From positions 20,802,497 through 20,866,496 of the forward strand of contig NC_039506.1 of assembly GCF_003672135.1 (NCBI RefSeq): a stretch of 64,000 nt of DNA, written 5' to 3'. The DNA is from Ooceraea biroi (Eukaryota > Arthropoda > Insecta > Hymenoptera > Formicidae). The position numbers were made by a program, and so were the translations under genes. Below, piece after piece: positions 12,955 through 25,100 of this stretch (positions within the stretch are counted from its first letter, which is position 1; each line of letters begins with the position of its first letter). The notes beneath the pieces were generated by a model that saw only the letters and a program-made list of their open reading frames with translations, was not told where the DNA came from and did not search any database.

Positions 12955-15900
12955 ATGCCGCGCAGAAAGCAACAAAAGCACTGTCCCATAGGAGAGGACA
13001 CTAGAATCGCAGTGAATTTAACTGTAAAGAAGCTACTGGATACTGAGGATCAAAAGGAATTGGAGTTTCCATCGTCGTATACGTCAGAGGAGAGAGCTTA
13101 TATTCATGAACTTGCTAGAGGACTCGGCCTCAAGTCAAAAAGTCGAGGGTAATGCCAGATAATGCGTTAATCACCTCCAGATTTTTATTTAGGATTTTTA
13201 TAATAATATTCTACATTTAATATTCCAATAATATTCTACATTTCACAGAAAGGGTATAAATCGATTTTTGACGGTGTACAAGAGAGAGGGCTCAACGATA
13301 GTGCAAGCTGATGCTGTGATAAAGTTGCAAAAGACTTCCAAGCAGAGCATATGTAACTTGATGCAGACTTTTCCGCTGAATCATAAGGAATGTCAAGATT
13401 TGCTGCCTCCAACTGAGAGGGAACGTCCTCTCAATAATGATGGTATACAGCGGACATCTTGACAGCTTGATAGAATACGTTTATTTAATCTGAAAATTAT
13501 AAAATACAATGCACATGATATCATTATTTTACAAACTTATTTTACAACTTGCTTAGTGAAAACTAATGAAAATATCTTATCTGTGCAGTAAATACAAACT
13601 CCAAAGCGATGGGCAGGCTGAACAACAGCATTCCGCAGGTGCCTCAGCTGAAGACCAACTTCGACGTGTTGCATTATCGCAAGTCCCTGCCGATTTTCAA
13701 CGCGCAGGAGGAGATTGTTAGCGCGTTGAACAATTATCAGGTTGTCATAATCGCGGGTGAGACGGGCTGCGGCAAGACCACGCAGGTACCGCAGTACATC
13801 CTCGAGCACTACCAGCAGAAGCATCAGGCGTGCAGGATCATCTGCACGCAGCCGAGACGCTTGTCGGCGGTGTCGGTGGCTGAGAGAGTGGCGTTCGAAA
13901 GGGACGAGAAGATCGGCCAGACGTTCGGTTATCAGATCAGACTGGAGAGCAGAGTGGCACTGAAAACCCTCTTGACGTATTGCACGAACGGCGTGTTGCT
14001 TCGAACCTTGATGGGTGGCGACTCCGCCCTGAGCACTCTCACGCACATCATCGTCGACGAGGTCCACGAACGAGACAGATTCTGCGACTTCCTGTTGATA
14101 GCCCTGAAAGACGCGTTGGTGAAATATCATTCCCTGAAATTGATACTTATGAGCGCCACCATGGACACTAGCATTTTCGTTAAATACTTCAACAAGTGTA
14201 CCATCGTGAACGTCCCAGGTCAATCATATGACGTGGACATGTACTTCCTGGAGGATATCTTAAAGATGACCGGTTACATGACGAAGGAGATGCTCGGGAT
14301 GAAGAAGGACTTCTTAAAGTGGAAGGACAAACAGAAGACTCTGGAGTCCTGGAAACAGTACGAGCCGCAGCTTTCCAGTAGAAGCACCGAGAACGAGAAA
14401 AGCCTGCTGCCAGCGCCGATCTTGGCTGAGCAGAGTGATCCCATACCGGAGAAGGTCCAACTGGAGCCCTGGCTGATAGAGGAAATGGACAAGAGCATCT
14501 TCGACGCCTGGGTGAACGGTAGAGATGACAACTTCGCGCAACTCCTGCACTTCATACTGTCGGAAAACGTCTCCGTGGACTATCAGCACTCGGAGACCTC
14601 CATAACGCCGCTGATGGCCGCCGCGGCCAGAGGCTGCATAAACACGACGGAGCAGCTGTTGAATCTGGGCGCGAACCTCAATCTGAAAGCCGCCAACGAT
14701 TGGATCGCGCTGGATTGGGCGAAGAGCCGAAATCACACCGAGTGCGCCGAGCTGATCGAGGCTTACATGAAGACGTACGATTGCGCCGCGTCAAGCAACG
14801 AGCTCACAGACGTCGCCGGCACGTCGCTTTCCGACGAGGACAAGATGCTGCTCGATATATATCATCACACGTTCAACGACGACAACATCGATTACGATCT
14901 GCTGTTAGAGCTGGTCATCTACATTCACCTGAAAATGCCTCCCGGCTCTATTCTGATATTCCTTCCGGGATACGATGACATAGTGACGATGCGGGAGAGA
15001 ATCAACGCGGACGAGAAGAAGATGAACCAAGGCTTGCGCTATAATCTCTACATTCTTCACTCGAACATGCAGACCTGCGATCAGAAGAAGGTGTTCAAAC
15101 CCAGTCCTCAAGGCACGCGGAAGATTATCCTCTCGACGAACATCGCGGAGACGAGCATCACGATCGACGATGTCGTGTACGTCATCGATTCCGGCAAGGT
15201 GAAGGAGAAATCTTTCGACGCGATATCGAACGTGTGCACGCTCAACTCCAACTGGATATCTCAGGCGTGCGCGAAACAGCGGAAGGGCAGAGCCGGCAGA
15301 TGCAAACGCGGGATCTGTTACCGTCTATTCTCGTCGGTCCGTTTTAACAGCATGCAGCTTTATCAGACGCCAGAGATCCTTCGATTACCATTGCAAGAAC
15401 TCTGTCTGTACACGAAGCACCTGACGCCGGGAAACACTCCGATTGCTGAATTTCTGGACAAAGCGTTGGAGCCGCCGTCCAATGTGGTGACCAGAAACGC
15501 GGTTCAATTATTGAAGACAATCGACGCGCTGGACCCGTGGGAAGACTTAACCGAACTGGGCAGTCACCTGCTGGATCTGCCAATCGAGCCGAGACTCGGG
15601 AAGATGCTGCTGTATGCGGTGGTCCTGAAATGTTTGGATCCCATTTTGACTATCGTTTGTAGTTTAGCGTACAAGTAGGTATAGATCTGGATGCTACATA
15701 TGACGCACCACAATTATTTCGCATACATTCATTGCCGTGTGATGATTATTCGTTCCTTACGAAATGAACGATTGCAGGGATCCTTTCATACTGCCGTCAC
15801 AACCGTCGCAGAAGCGAGCGCTGGCCGCGGCGCGAAAGAAATTCGCCACCGGCACGTACTCGGATCACATGGTGGTGCTACGCGCGTTCCAGGGTTGGCA

Positions 15901-17000
15901 GAATGCCAGGGCGACCGGTAAGGAGCGCGCTTTCTGCGAGAAGAATTTCATCTCCGCCCCCGTGATGGAGATGGTGGTCGGCATGCGAACACAGCTTCTC
16001 GGCCAGCTGCGCGCCTCCGGATTCGTCAGGGCTCGCAGTCCCGGTGATATCCGGGATCTGAATACAAATTCGGAAAACTGGGCCGTCGTGAAAGCGGCCC
16101 TAACGGCGGGCCTGTATCCCAATCTGATCCGTGTCGATCGAGAGCACATGCAGTTGCGAACGCAGTACGTACACGTTTTCCTCGGTCAACAGAATTTTCT
16201 GACGCGTGGACGAACGTGTAACATTGTCTCTTGTGCTTTGTTCCTCGCAGAAAAGAGGTCAAGGTGTTTTTCCATCCTTCGTCGACTTTAAGGGACAACC
16301 CGAAGTCCCCGCGGATGACATCCGCGCAAACGCATGCGGCCAACGTGCAGACCTTGCCGTGCGATTGGCTGCTCTACGAGGAGATGAGCCGTACGGGACG
16401 CTTCTGCCACGTGAAGGTCGTCACACTGGTTAACCCGTTGACCGTCGCGTTGTTCAGCGGACCAGCTAGACTGCCGATGGATGTGCTTTACGAGGCTGAG
16501 TGTAAGTAACATCACCCACATGTGCGTGATATCATTATTGACATAATGGAACACGGATGATTTTGATTTAGCAGCTGTGTTGGAGAGCGAGTCGGATTCG
16601 GAGGTCGACGAGTCTCACGAGGGGACCATTTTCAAACTCGACGACTGGGTAGTGTTCAAGCTCGACCCGGAAACGGCGCAGTTGTTCCTGAATCTACGGC
16701 AGAAGTGGAACGCCCTATTCCTCAGGCGCATGAAGACGCCGAACAAGGCCATGTCGGCGTTAGACGAGAAGGTGATCAACACTCTGGTGACTGTAATAAC
16801 GAACGAGGAGCAGGCGTGTGGCCTCCAGCAGCCGACCGGGATCGGCCAGCGACCACGACCGCTGATTGTCGATTACTATCCTGCAAACGTCAGGGGAGAC
16901 GATCATCCAGAGGTAAGCCCTTGTTCAATGTTGCTTGTACAATATAGGCCACATCAGGCGAATTTTAACACGATCTATGCATTTTCAGAAATACTTCTAA
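12955..17000 (+). CDS. YTHDC2/Bgcn-type DEVH-box RNA helicase lacking YTH
   Basis: Relatives YTHDC2 and Drosophila Bgcn act with partners such as MEIOC or Bam on germline transcripts. Seven coding exons: 12955-13148, 13249-13442, 13589-15674, 15778-16164, 16251-16501, 16572-16912, 16989-17000 (3465 nt, 1154 aa, all phases consistent). Order: R3H domain (about residues 15-95, ELEFPSSYTSEERAYIHELA), helicase core with Walker A GETGCGKTT (about 186-194), DEVHERD (about 286), SATMD (about 318), an inserted ankyrin segment (about 460-520, HSETSITPLMAAAARG), STNIAETSIT and QRKGRAGR motifs, then HA2 and OB-fold regions (GQLRASGFVRAR). The helicase motifs look intact, unlike fly Bgcn, in which key residues are lost. 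The family-typical GLQQPTGIGQRPRP segment is followed only by a 15-residue tail and a four-codon last exon, so the YTH domain of vertebrate YTHDC2 is absent. The ATG at 12955 lies directly upstream of the R3H homology. Confidence 0.9.
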
Positions 17001-19127
17001 AGCAAGGAGAGATCGCTCGCACTGTCACGTGCAATCCGTGACTCGCGTTTGTACAATCGCAATCGCAGATTTTAGCGTCTAAAACCGCCGTATATTCGTA
17101 ATGCTATGATGATGTATCTGAGCGATTCTTCTGTCAATAGCGAGTGTTTATAGAGCCGATACAGGGCTATGAATGTGCAGCTATGAATATTCATTGGACG
17201 ATGTGTTTGATAAATATTGTGTTCTGATTTTCAGTATTAACGAAGACTTTTAGAGTGATACGTTTTACGCTAATACTCATGCTCCAGTCCGTAGCGCCTT
17301 TATTCTCCAAGTTATAGTCTAGGATCCATCTTTCATCACGGTAGAACATTCTTTTGTTATTCCCTACAAAGAGAGGTAAATGTAAAAGGGTGTATGGTTG
17401 ATGTAATGTTAGTTAATTAATTGCGTCGAGGTCGAAGCACATATCTCCCCGCGACGGGTCTGTCAGAATCGTGACAGGTGTCGAACTTTGACGTTGCACG
17501 TTGCGCGAAACAATCGGAAACACATCCCAATCGGGTTTCCAGTCCGGGAGTGTGTAAATAGGCCTCGAACCTGCGTATCTTAAAGAAATATATGATATAT
17601 TGCATAGGCACTAAACTTGCGCAACTTAACTACATTTTGTACGGTGCGATAACGTGCGTTGCATTGAAGAAAAAAAAACTACTCACTAGTTTGTGAAAAT
17701 TACTGTTAAATATTAAGTGGCAATTGCGTAGATTGCAGGATAATCCGTCTCGTTGCGTTATACGTATACATATGTCACGTAGGATAATTTTTGTGCAGTG
17801 TTGCAGCTTGGAAGCTTCGATTATTGTTTAAAAGAAACAAACTGAATTAATGACACTCCCTTCTATCTATGTTATATGTGTGTCATATATATGTATATGC
17901 GCACACGCGCACATGATTTTTTATTACACATTACGGTGGGGGGTATACAATCATTAAATATTTATTTTATATTATTTAACATTATTCATCGATTTCTTAA
18001 CACAAGTTTTATTTCGATGAAAATTTGATGTCACAAAATGCAGATAAGGTTTTTTTATTTTATCTTAGTTCGATGATGTTTTTCCCAATGTAAACGTTTT
18101 TTTTTATATTATAATTTGTAACAGTTACTGTCACTAGGCAAATGAAGCTACGACACAACATCAGTGAGCTTTAAATGAATTGTAACACTGGCCAATGTAA
18201 GAATGAAACTAATATATAATAAAAACTAGTAGAAAAAAATCAGTCTTCCATTAATATGTGTATAATTTTTGTTTCATTTACGCGGATTGCATTCGCTGCA
18301 CGTCTAAATTCGAATCGGCGATCGAACTTTGATCCCTGTTGCATTTCAAGCAATGTAGATATAATTAATTGCGTCATGAAGTTATATATAAACTCGAACT
18401 CCGTCCAGTATACCGACATTCTTATTGCGATTATTCGCGAAATAAGTCGCTGCAAGTTACTTCGAAGCTCCGACGATCGTCGTCGATGCAATAACGATAC
18501 GTTTATATAACACCTTTATATAAACGTAAATTATCAATACTTTGCGTGTTCTAAATAAAGTGAAGCACATACTCATTTCAAGTGATCTCAAGTATCTCAT
18601 TAATTCGTGTCAAAAGCACCGTATAATAACTTTACCTTAAAATATAAAGAAAAGATAAATACAAAAAAAAGAGAGAAAAATAAGAAGAAAAAGAAGAAAG
18701 GTAGGATATATTACATGCGGAAACTGTCACGCACGTGTCAAACACGTGACCACGCACGTGCTTACGCAAGAATGGCGAAGTGTAATGTCATTCATCCACG
18801 AGTGACGTAATAGCGTCCCACGTGACTCCGCAGCGTTGGTCTGTCTTGGTTAGGTTATGCCGTCGAGCGTTCCGATGAACGTAATACTTTCACGTGATCG
18901 AGCTAAAATCGTTGTTTTCGTCTTTAGCGTACGTCTAAAATAGAACGTAAATAATATTCTCGAATGATAGTTCGTTTATAATCTATGCGTGATAGTTTTA
19001 CTTCACTTCGAAGCACTGTGCAATGATTCTCGCGGCGTTCGCCATCCTTTCCATTCAAACTTTTGTGCAGGTCCCTCGTGTGCAGCATGTGCTTTCTAAT
19101 TTCGTAAAGTAATTTTGCTTTTGAGAA
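17001..19127. other. Intergenic: helicase 3' end and VWA8 promoter
   Basis: No coding exon is recognised. AATAAA motifs at about 18218 and 18555 are possible distant poly(A) signals for the helicase gene. The right-hand part (18700-19127) is the likely VWA8 promoter and 5' UTR. Confidence 0.55.
18732..18896 (+). promoter_or_regulatory. Cluster of five CACGTG E-boxes upstream of VWA8
   Basis: Perfect palindromic CACGTG occurs at 18732, 18743, 18755, 18819 and 18891, with a CRE-like TGACGTAA at 18803-18810. The cluster ends about 230 bp before the VWA8 ATG. Several copies have TCACGTGA- or ACACGTGAC-type flanks, which bHLH-zip factors (MITF/TFEB, USF) prefer. Regulation by such a factor is inference. 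Confidence 0.6.
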
Positions 19128-22100
19128 ATGCTGTCCATTCCACGGAATTTTTATCGTTTATCGACGCTGGATCGATTTTTAGAACGATCCAACAGACTCT
19201 CGTCGTCTCGGCGTTGTAAATCAGGTGAGTTTGCAGTCAACTCTATCCTTGATGTGACTGAATTTAATAACAACAAATGGTGCATATTTAACAATTCCGC
19301 ATTCGTCGACTTTGTAAATTTTTATTGCAGACAATGTGGTCGTCACCATCGCTGATGTGTCGAAAGAGCTGAGGCCAGTGAACAATCCAGAATACGTGCC
19401 AAGAAAATACTGTAAGTTGCACCTCTCGCTGTAACAAAATTTTATTATCAGTCTCATAAAATTATTAACATTAGTCAATTATATTGATGACAATTTATAT
19501 ATTATTAGTTGAACGTGCTTTTATTTCTCGACAGTGGTGAATACTCCCCCTCAAGAGACACTCAGGCACCTGAAATGGATGCTGCAGAAGGACGTTCTGC
19601 GCCAGGATATGTTCCTGATGGGCGGGCCAGGTACGCGAAGGCGCGAGCTCGCGCTCGCCTTCCTGGAGCTCACAGGACGAGAGCTGGAGTTCATCACGCT
19701 CACTCGTGACACCACGGAGGCGGATTTGAAGCAGAGGAGAGAGATCAAGAGCGGCACTGCTTACTACCACGATCAGAGTGCAGTGAGAGCCGCGACCCAC
19801 GGCCGAGTCCTCGTGATTGAGGGTGTCGAGAAAGCGGAGCGCAATGTGCTGCCTGTGTTGAACAATTTGTTGGAGAACCGCGAGATGCACCTGGAGGACG
19901 GTAGATTCCTTATTCCGGCGTCCCGCTATGACAAGTTGCTGAAGGTACCAATTTATTTGTGACACGGTGCAGAACCTTTTACTGACGTCGAATTATTTCT
20001 AAGCAGAATTTAACGGTAGAATTAGTCCTAAAGAAATATTTTATATGATATTTATAGGTAAATTCGAGCTAATTGCTTTAGTTTTAATAAATATTGGATA
20101 AACGTGTCTCTTAAGAGAAGGGTTCCTCAAATATCTTGTAAAGTGTGCGTAATGCATGGAAAGCGACACGGGAACTATTTCATAGCTGCTATATGATTAT
20201 TAATAAGTATCAAATAAAGAAATTTCACGTTTGCAGATACATACTCAAGCGGAGTTGGACGCGTGGCGTCTCGTGCGAGTCAACGAGGATTTCATAGTGA
20301 TAGCACTGGGATTACCATCGCCGCGATATCCAGGGCATCCGTTGGATCCACCCCTTCGGTCCAGGTTTCAGGCTCGCCACGTTCCGCCACCGATGTTCGA
20401 AGTAAGTACACATATGCTCCTGAGTGTATATACAGCTTCTAAAAGATTAATAATCTAAGTAATAATATAATTATGTAATAGGAAGAAAAAATGAGCAATT
20501 AAGTAAAATCAGATTTCAAGACTTACTTTGCATTTTACATAAATTGATAAACAGAATCTATTACTTGCTAACAGTGAATATAGTTTAATAATCTAGTTAC
20601 TGCAGTCTAAGTGCACCAAAGTATCTTGCATCATACGGATAAGGAGCGTATCAGTATGCCTGCATTACATCTATATTTTATCGTGTATAACATCGAATTA
20701 ATTGCTCGGAAAAGTCATTAAATAAGTTTCTAATTATACGACGATGCGATTTCATTAAAACTTCGTCACAGCAATTCACGAACGTACGAAACGTACGATC
20801 ACCGTGCCATTAAAATTGCTCGCTCGACGATAGCGATTAAGGGCACGGAGGAGGGTCCAATTTATTTCTCGATTCTCATCGCGTCTTATTGCGTTCCGAC
20901 CGAACCGAACGATGTGACTGTGTCAGATAAAAATAGGAAAGTATATAATCCAGCAAGAATCTAATAAGTCAGTTGCGACTTTAGCGGAATGTCGCGCAGT
21001 CCGCTCGCGCTACTCGCGGAACTTTTGTCTGATTTATGGGGCCGGGGTGGCGTACCATTATCGAGGCATGGGGTGCGGAGGTCGCACGAACCCCTCCGCG
21101 GTACGTTTATCCCTTCCTTCCTTCCGATGCTCCTCTCATTCGCGTATAAACCGGGCGCTCGTGGCTGCGCCATGGTCACAGCGGCAACGCGCGGCTCGGA
21201 TCGCGTGTCCCAAACAGTCGAAACCTTACCTGTCCTCCTGTACGCCCGCGAGTCGATACGTCGGGATTCGAGCGAACTTACGTGTCAAATCGAAAAGAAA
21301 CGCGAGGTCCGTCGATTCTCCAAGCACCGAAGCCGTTTGGCGAAGCGCAATAACAGTGATCGTGATCACAAATCACGGAAGTATTACTAGTTAACTAGAT
21401 AGTCTCTCATTTTGTCATATACTTCTGCAAAATTCCTGGCGCCGCGATGTCTTCGCTCGCTGTTATGAGAAGATATTGAAGATCAGTCGTCAAGCGTAAA
21501 ATTTCATTTCACCGTCTTCATTTCCTCAGCAAAGGCATATCAATTAAATAACACATCAGAAAGATATTAAACTTACTAATGTAACGTTACATTCATCTAT
21601 CACAGAATTTTTGATATTAATTAAATTGTATCAAATAATAAAATATATATTATAAAGAAAATATTAAATTAAATAAAATTGGAGTAACGAAATTGCATTA
21701 ATAAAATTTAAAGTGATTCATCGAGTGTGGAAAACACTCGAATACTGTTTTTATTCAACTAGAAGATTACGATTGCTCGCGCATCAATATCTTCTCGTAC
21801 ATCGCGTTATGCCGGCTATATGGGCGTCATCGGAAAGACCTCTGTTCGTTCGTACGGTCTGGGTAGACGGTATGCGGCATGCCATTCTGTCACCCGACGA
21901 TCCCGTCGTTAATCCACGACTTCATCCTCGTCCGCGGACATCCACCGGCGAGGCGAGCTACGTCGCAAAACATCAGCCGACCGAATCCAGAATGGATCGT
22001 CTGAACAGCTGCCTCGTGAATTTGCACGTGGTGGTAGAAAAGAACTTCCCGGGCGGCAAGATCTCACCACAGAGAATCACACGTCGACAATCGGCACCAT

Positions 22101-25100
22101 CTTGCACGAGGACGTGTACCGAGAGAAGCGGCGGCCTCCTGGAGATTTACATGAACGACATCGTCGAGTCATTGGACGGGACTCGACAGGATTCTCCAAG
22201 CACCTTGGACAACGAGGAAACGACGTCTCCAACGAACGGGACTACGTTTAATTGTGGCAATATCGAGCACCCATCGCGTTCGCAACGAAATCCATTTTCT
22301 GTGAGCGAGGCGAGCAAGCGATTGGATGTGCAATGTAATCCTCTGTCCGAAAGGGTGTTGCAGTGGCTGGACCTTTCCGGGAGGGCACGAAATTACGAGT
22401 CGGGAGAGCAGGACTCGGAGGAAAGCTCGAGGACCGAGGGAGATCGGCGACGATGGAGAAGCGCCGTCAGGAGGCGAAGGCACCTCTCACAGACGCGCGA
22501 GAGTTCGGCACTCGCAACGCGAGAGCGCATAGTCGTGCAGAATTACAAGCTACGGAAGAATTACAAGCTGGAGTGTGTGACGAAGGAGATGTCGGAGGCG
22601 AAACCCTCGCGGAAGCGATCTTCCAGAAAGGACACGATCGAGGACCAGATACGGCGAGAGGATGAAGTCACAGAGTCGAAGAATCCAGTCTCAGACGCGC
22701 AGGAGGAGGACTCGAAGAATGAGGATGAATCTCGAGACGATCTAGTGACCGTGTGGTCTCCGCCTGGTCGTTTGCAGCTGCACATCGTTATGCCTAGCTT
22801 CAATTCCGCCGAGAAATGCTCCTCCTCGCTGGAGTCTCTGGCGTGTGATTAAAGATCAAGATTAAAGATGATTACATGCATCTCATTTAGCTGGAATGAG
22901 TAATCTTCGTTATCGTCATTTCCTCAATATTACATGCATAATATTATAAATATTATGGATTTTGTTTGAAGCAGAAAAAGATATTTGTGTATTTATGTGA
23001 TTAATAATATTCAATAAACAATTTAAATAATTTCTATCTCCCAATCAGTGGCAGTGCGCGATTAATTATTGCTGAAAGCTTTGTGTGCTTTTTAATCCCT
23101 GTGTAGGAGTGTGTGTAAACCAGTAATCGATGTGTTTCGGCTGCTACGGAAGAGAAAGGTATTTATTGGAAATTAATTACAGCTATAGAAAATTATAAAA
23201 CTTTTTCTCTATGTAATATAAAATTTAGGGAATGTTACCTGCTTTACTTCCGCATTCTTTGCGACATTCTGCAAATCCGTTATTGCATTCCGAGAGAATT
23301 GGAGTCGACGGAGACATCACTCTGTTTTATGTTGGTCTGAACAGAACTTAGTTAATAATAAATCATGAAAAGGAACTTGAGAATAATTATACGGTATGGA
23401 GTATTTAAATCGTTTCTCATGGAACGAATATTATCCGTCACGAAGCGTAGTGTACATATTGTTAGTCCGGGGAAATTACACGTTCTGCCTGTCACGCGCT
23501 ACGAACGGGATGCATACGAGAGCATTTATAAGTAATATATAAATCTGCATACACAAAAAATTGTACCTAATTGTCGATGCCAGAAACTTCATTTTTTAAT
23601 TATTTAATTATAATTTAATTTTTTAATATCTCAATTATTTATTCAATATTCGTAGAAACAGTATAGCCATTTTATCTCCTTATATTTCAAAAGTTTTCTG
23701 TGTAAGACGAGAACAAAAATATTTTTCTTCTTTTTATTACGTTACATTATTGTATTATTATTCAGATTAAATCAGAGTTGTCTTTCCATCGTATAACGAA
23801 ATATATTTATTTAACGTTGCTCGTGATTTTGTTGTGACTTATGTGCCACCTTCCTGCGGAATTGCTGCCAGTCGCTGTAAATGGAAAATGAAAATAATAG
23901 AGTGAAGGCCGTGTTTTAGAAACCGCACAAGGCAGCTATACAACATTCACTCACCTATTTTTAGAGCAATAAAACTTGCTAAAGGAATAAGGGTGCCGCG
24001 CAGAGATCTATTTTCCATATACACGACATCATCATTTTATAATCAATCATCGCGATAGTCGACGTGTTAAAATGGAAGTCTGACTTTGCACCTGGTGGAT
24101 ATCTTTCGGGAAAAAGATATTCCCATAATTTGTAATAATCTAATCTCGTGGTGGCATATAACCGATGCGAAAATTAAAATCATTTTCAAAAGATCCTGAA
24201 ATTACAATGTTATATTTTAATCTAAAAAATAGCTTTTTTCTCTTACAAATTTCTCTTACATAAATATCGCATTTAATACAAGTGCATTGAACTACTGACA
24301 CAGCCGGAAATGGGAATCGCGTGTTCGCGGAACCGACAGTTAATATCTTGATAAGCCAGTGACACATCTTTGAAGGAACAGCTTTCCCGAGCTCACGTTT
24401 TATATTAAATTCGCATTTAATCGTGACAGTGTCGCGCAAGGAAGCACCCCTTCGGCCTCATCTGCCTCTGCCTCGAAATTGGCACAGTGTGCACTTAATA
24501 TCGAACAACTGGAGCACGACGGGGACTCGGTGATAACCGAGCGTGTCGACGGAGTTACAGGACGCTTCGGCAAAATTGATTCTCCATTCTCTTCTATTTT
24601 CGGCGGTGGCGGCGACGAGTTCCGGGGACGGTCACGAAAACCGCATTTCCGCCGATGCCGCAATTACGGGTTGATCGAGGGCTCGAGATTATGAGCGGGG
24701 CCGATTGAAAGTTTCCGATGGAAATTCCAAGGGGTGGTCGGGTGGATAGCTCTCCTCGCGGCTTCCGTGCCGAGTGGTAGTTATTCACGGTGCTCGGGCG
24801 CGCAAATGTTGGAAAGCTCTCGGTGTTAATCACTCTCGGAAGAAGGACCGCACTCGCGGTATAACATTCCTCACGTGCACGCCGCCGGTTCCGTGCTATC
24901 GGGGCTTTCGAGAGAAGGCGGAAGTAACGGCAAGACAACTCCTCCGCTTGGGTGGATTCGAGTGATTCAACGCGCTACGGATAGAATCGCGAGGCAACGC
25001 CGGATATATAGGTATGTCGCGGTTTGTAACAACCCGTGAACTTCCGCGAGCGAGCTCAAAACTTTCGGACGAATGCCGCGATGCGATCCACGCGCGGAAC

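Noticed and set aside
13537..14223. 228-codon antisense ORF
   Set aside because: It is the mirror of the helicase core exon, whose plus-strand frame has clear domain motifs.
16913..17041. Read-through ORF extending the helicase C-terminus
   Set aside because: It begins with a GTAAGC donor, and the downstream TTTTCAG acceptor gives a short in-frame end instead; the read-through residues show no YTH similarity.
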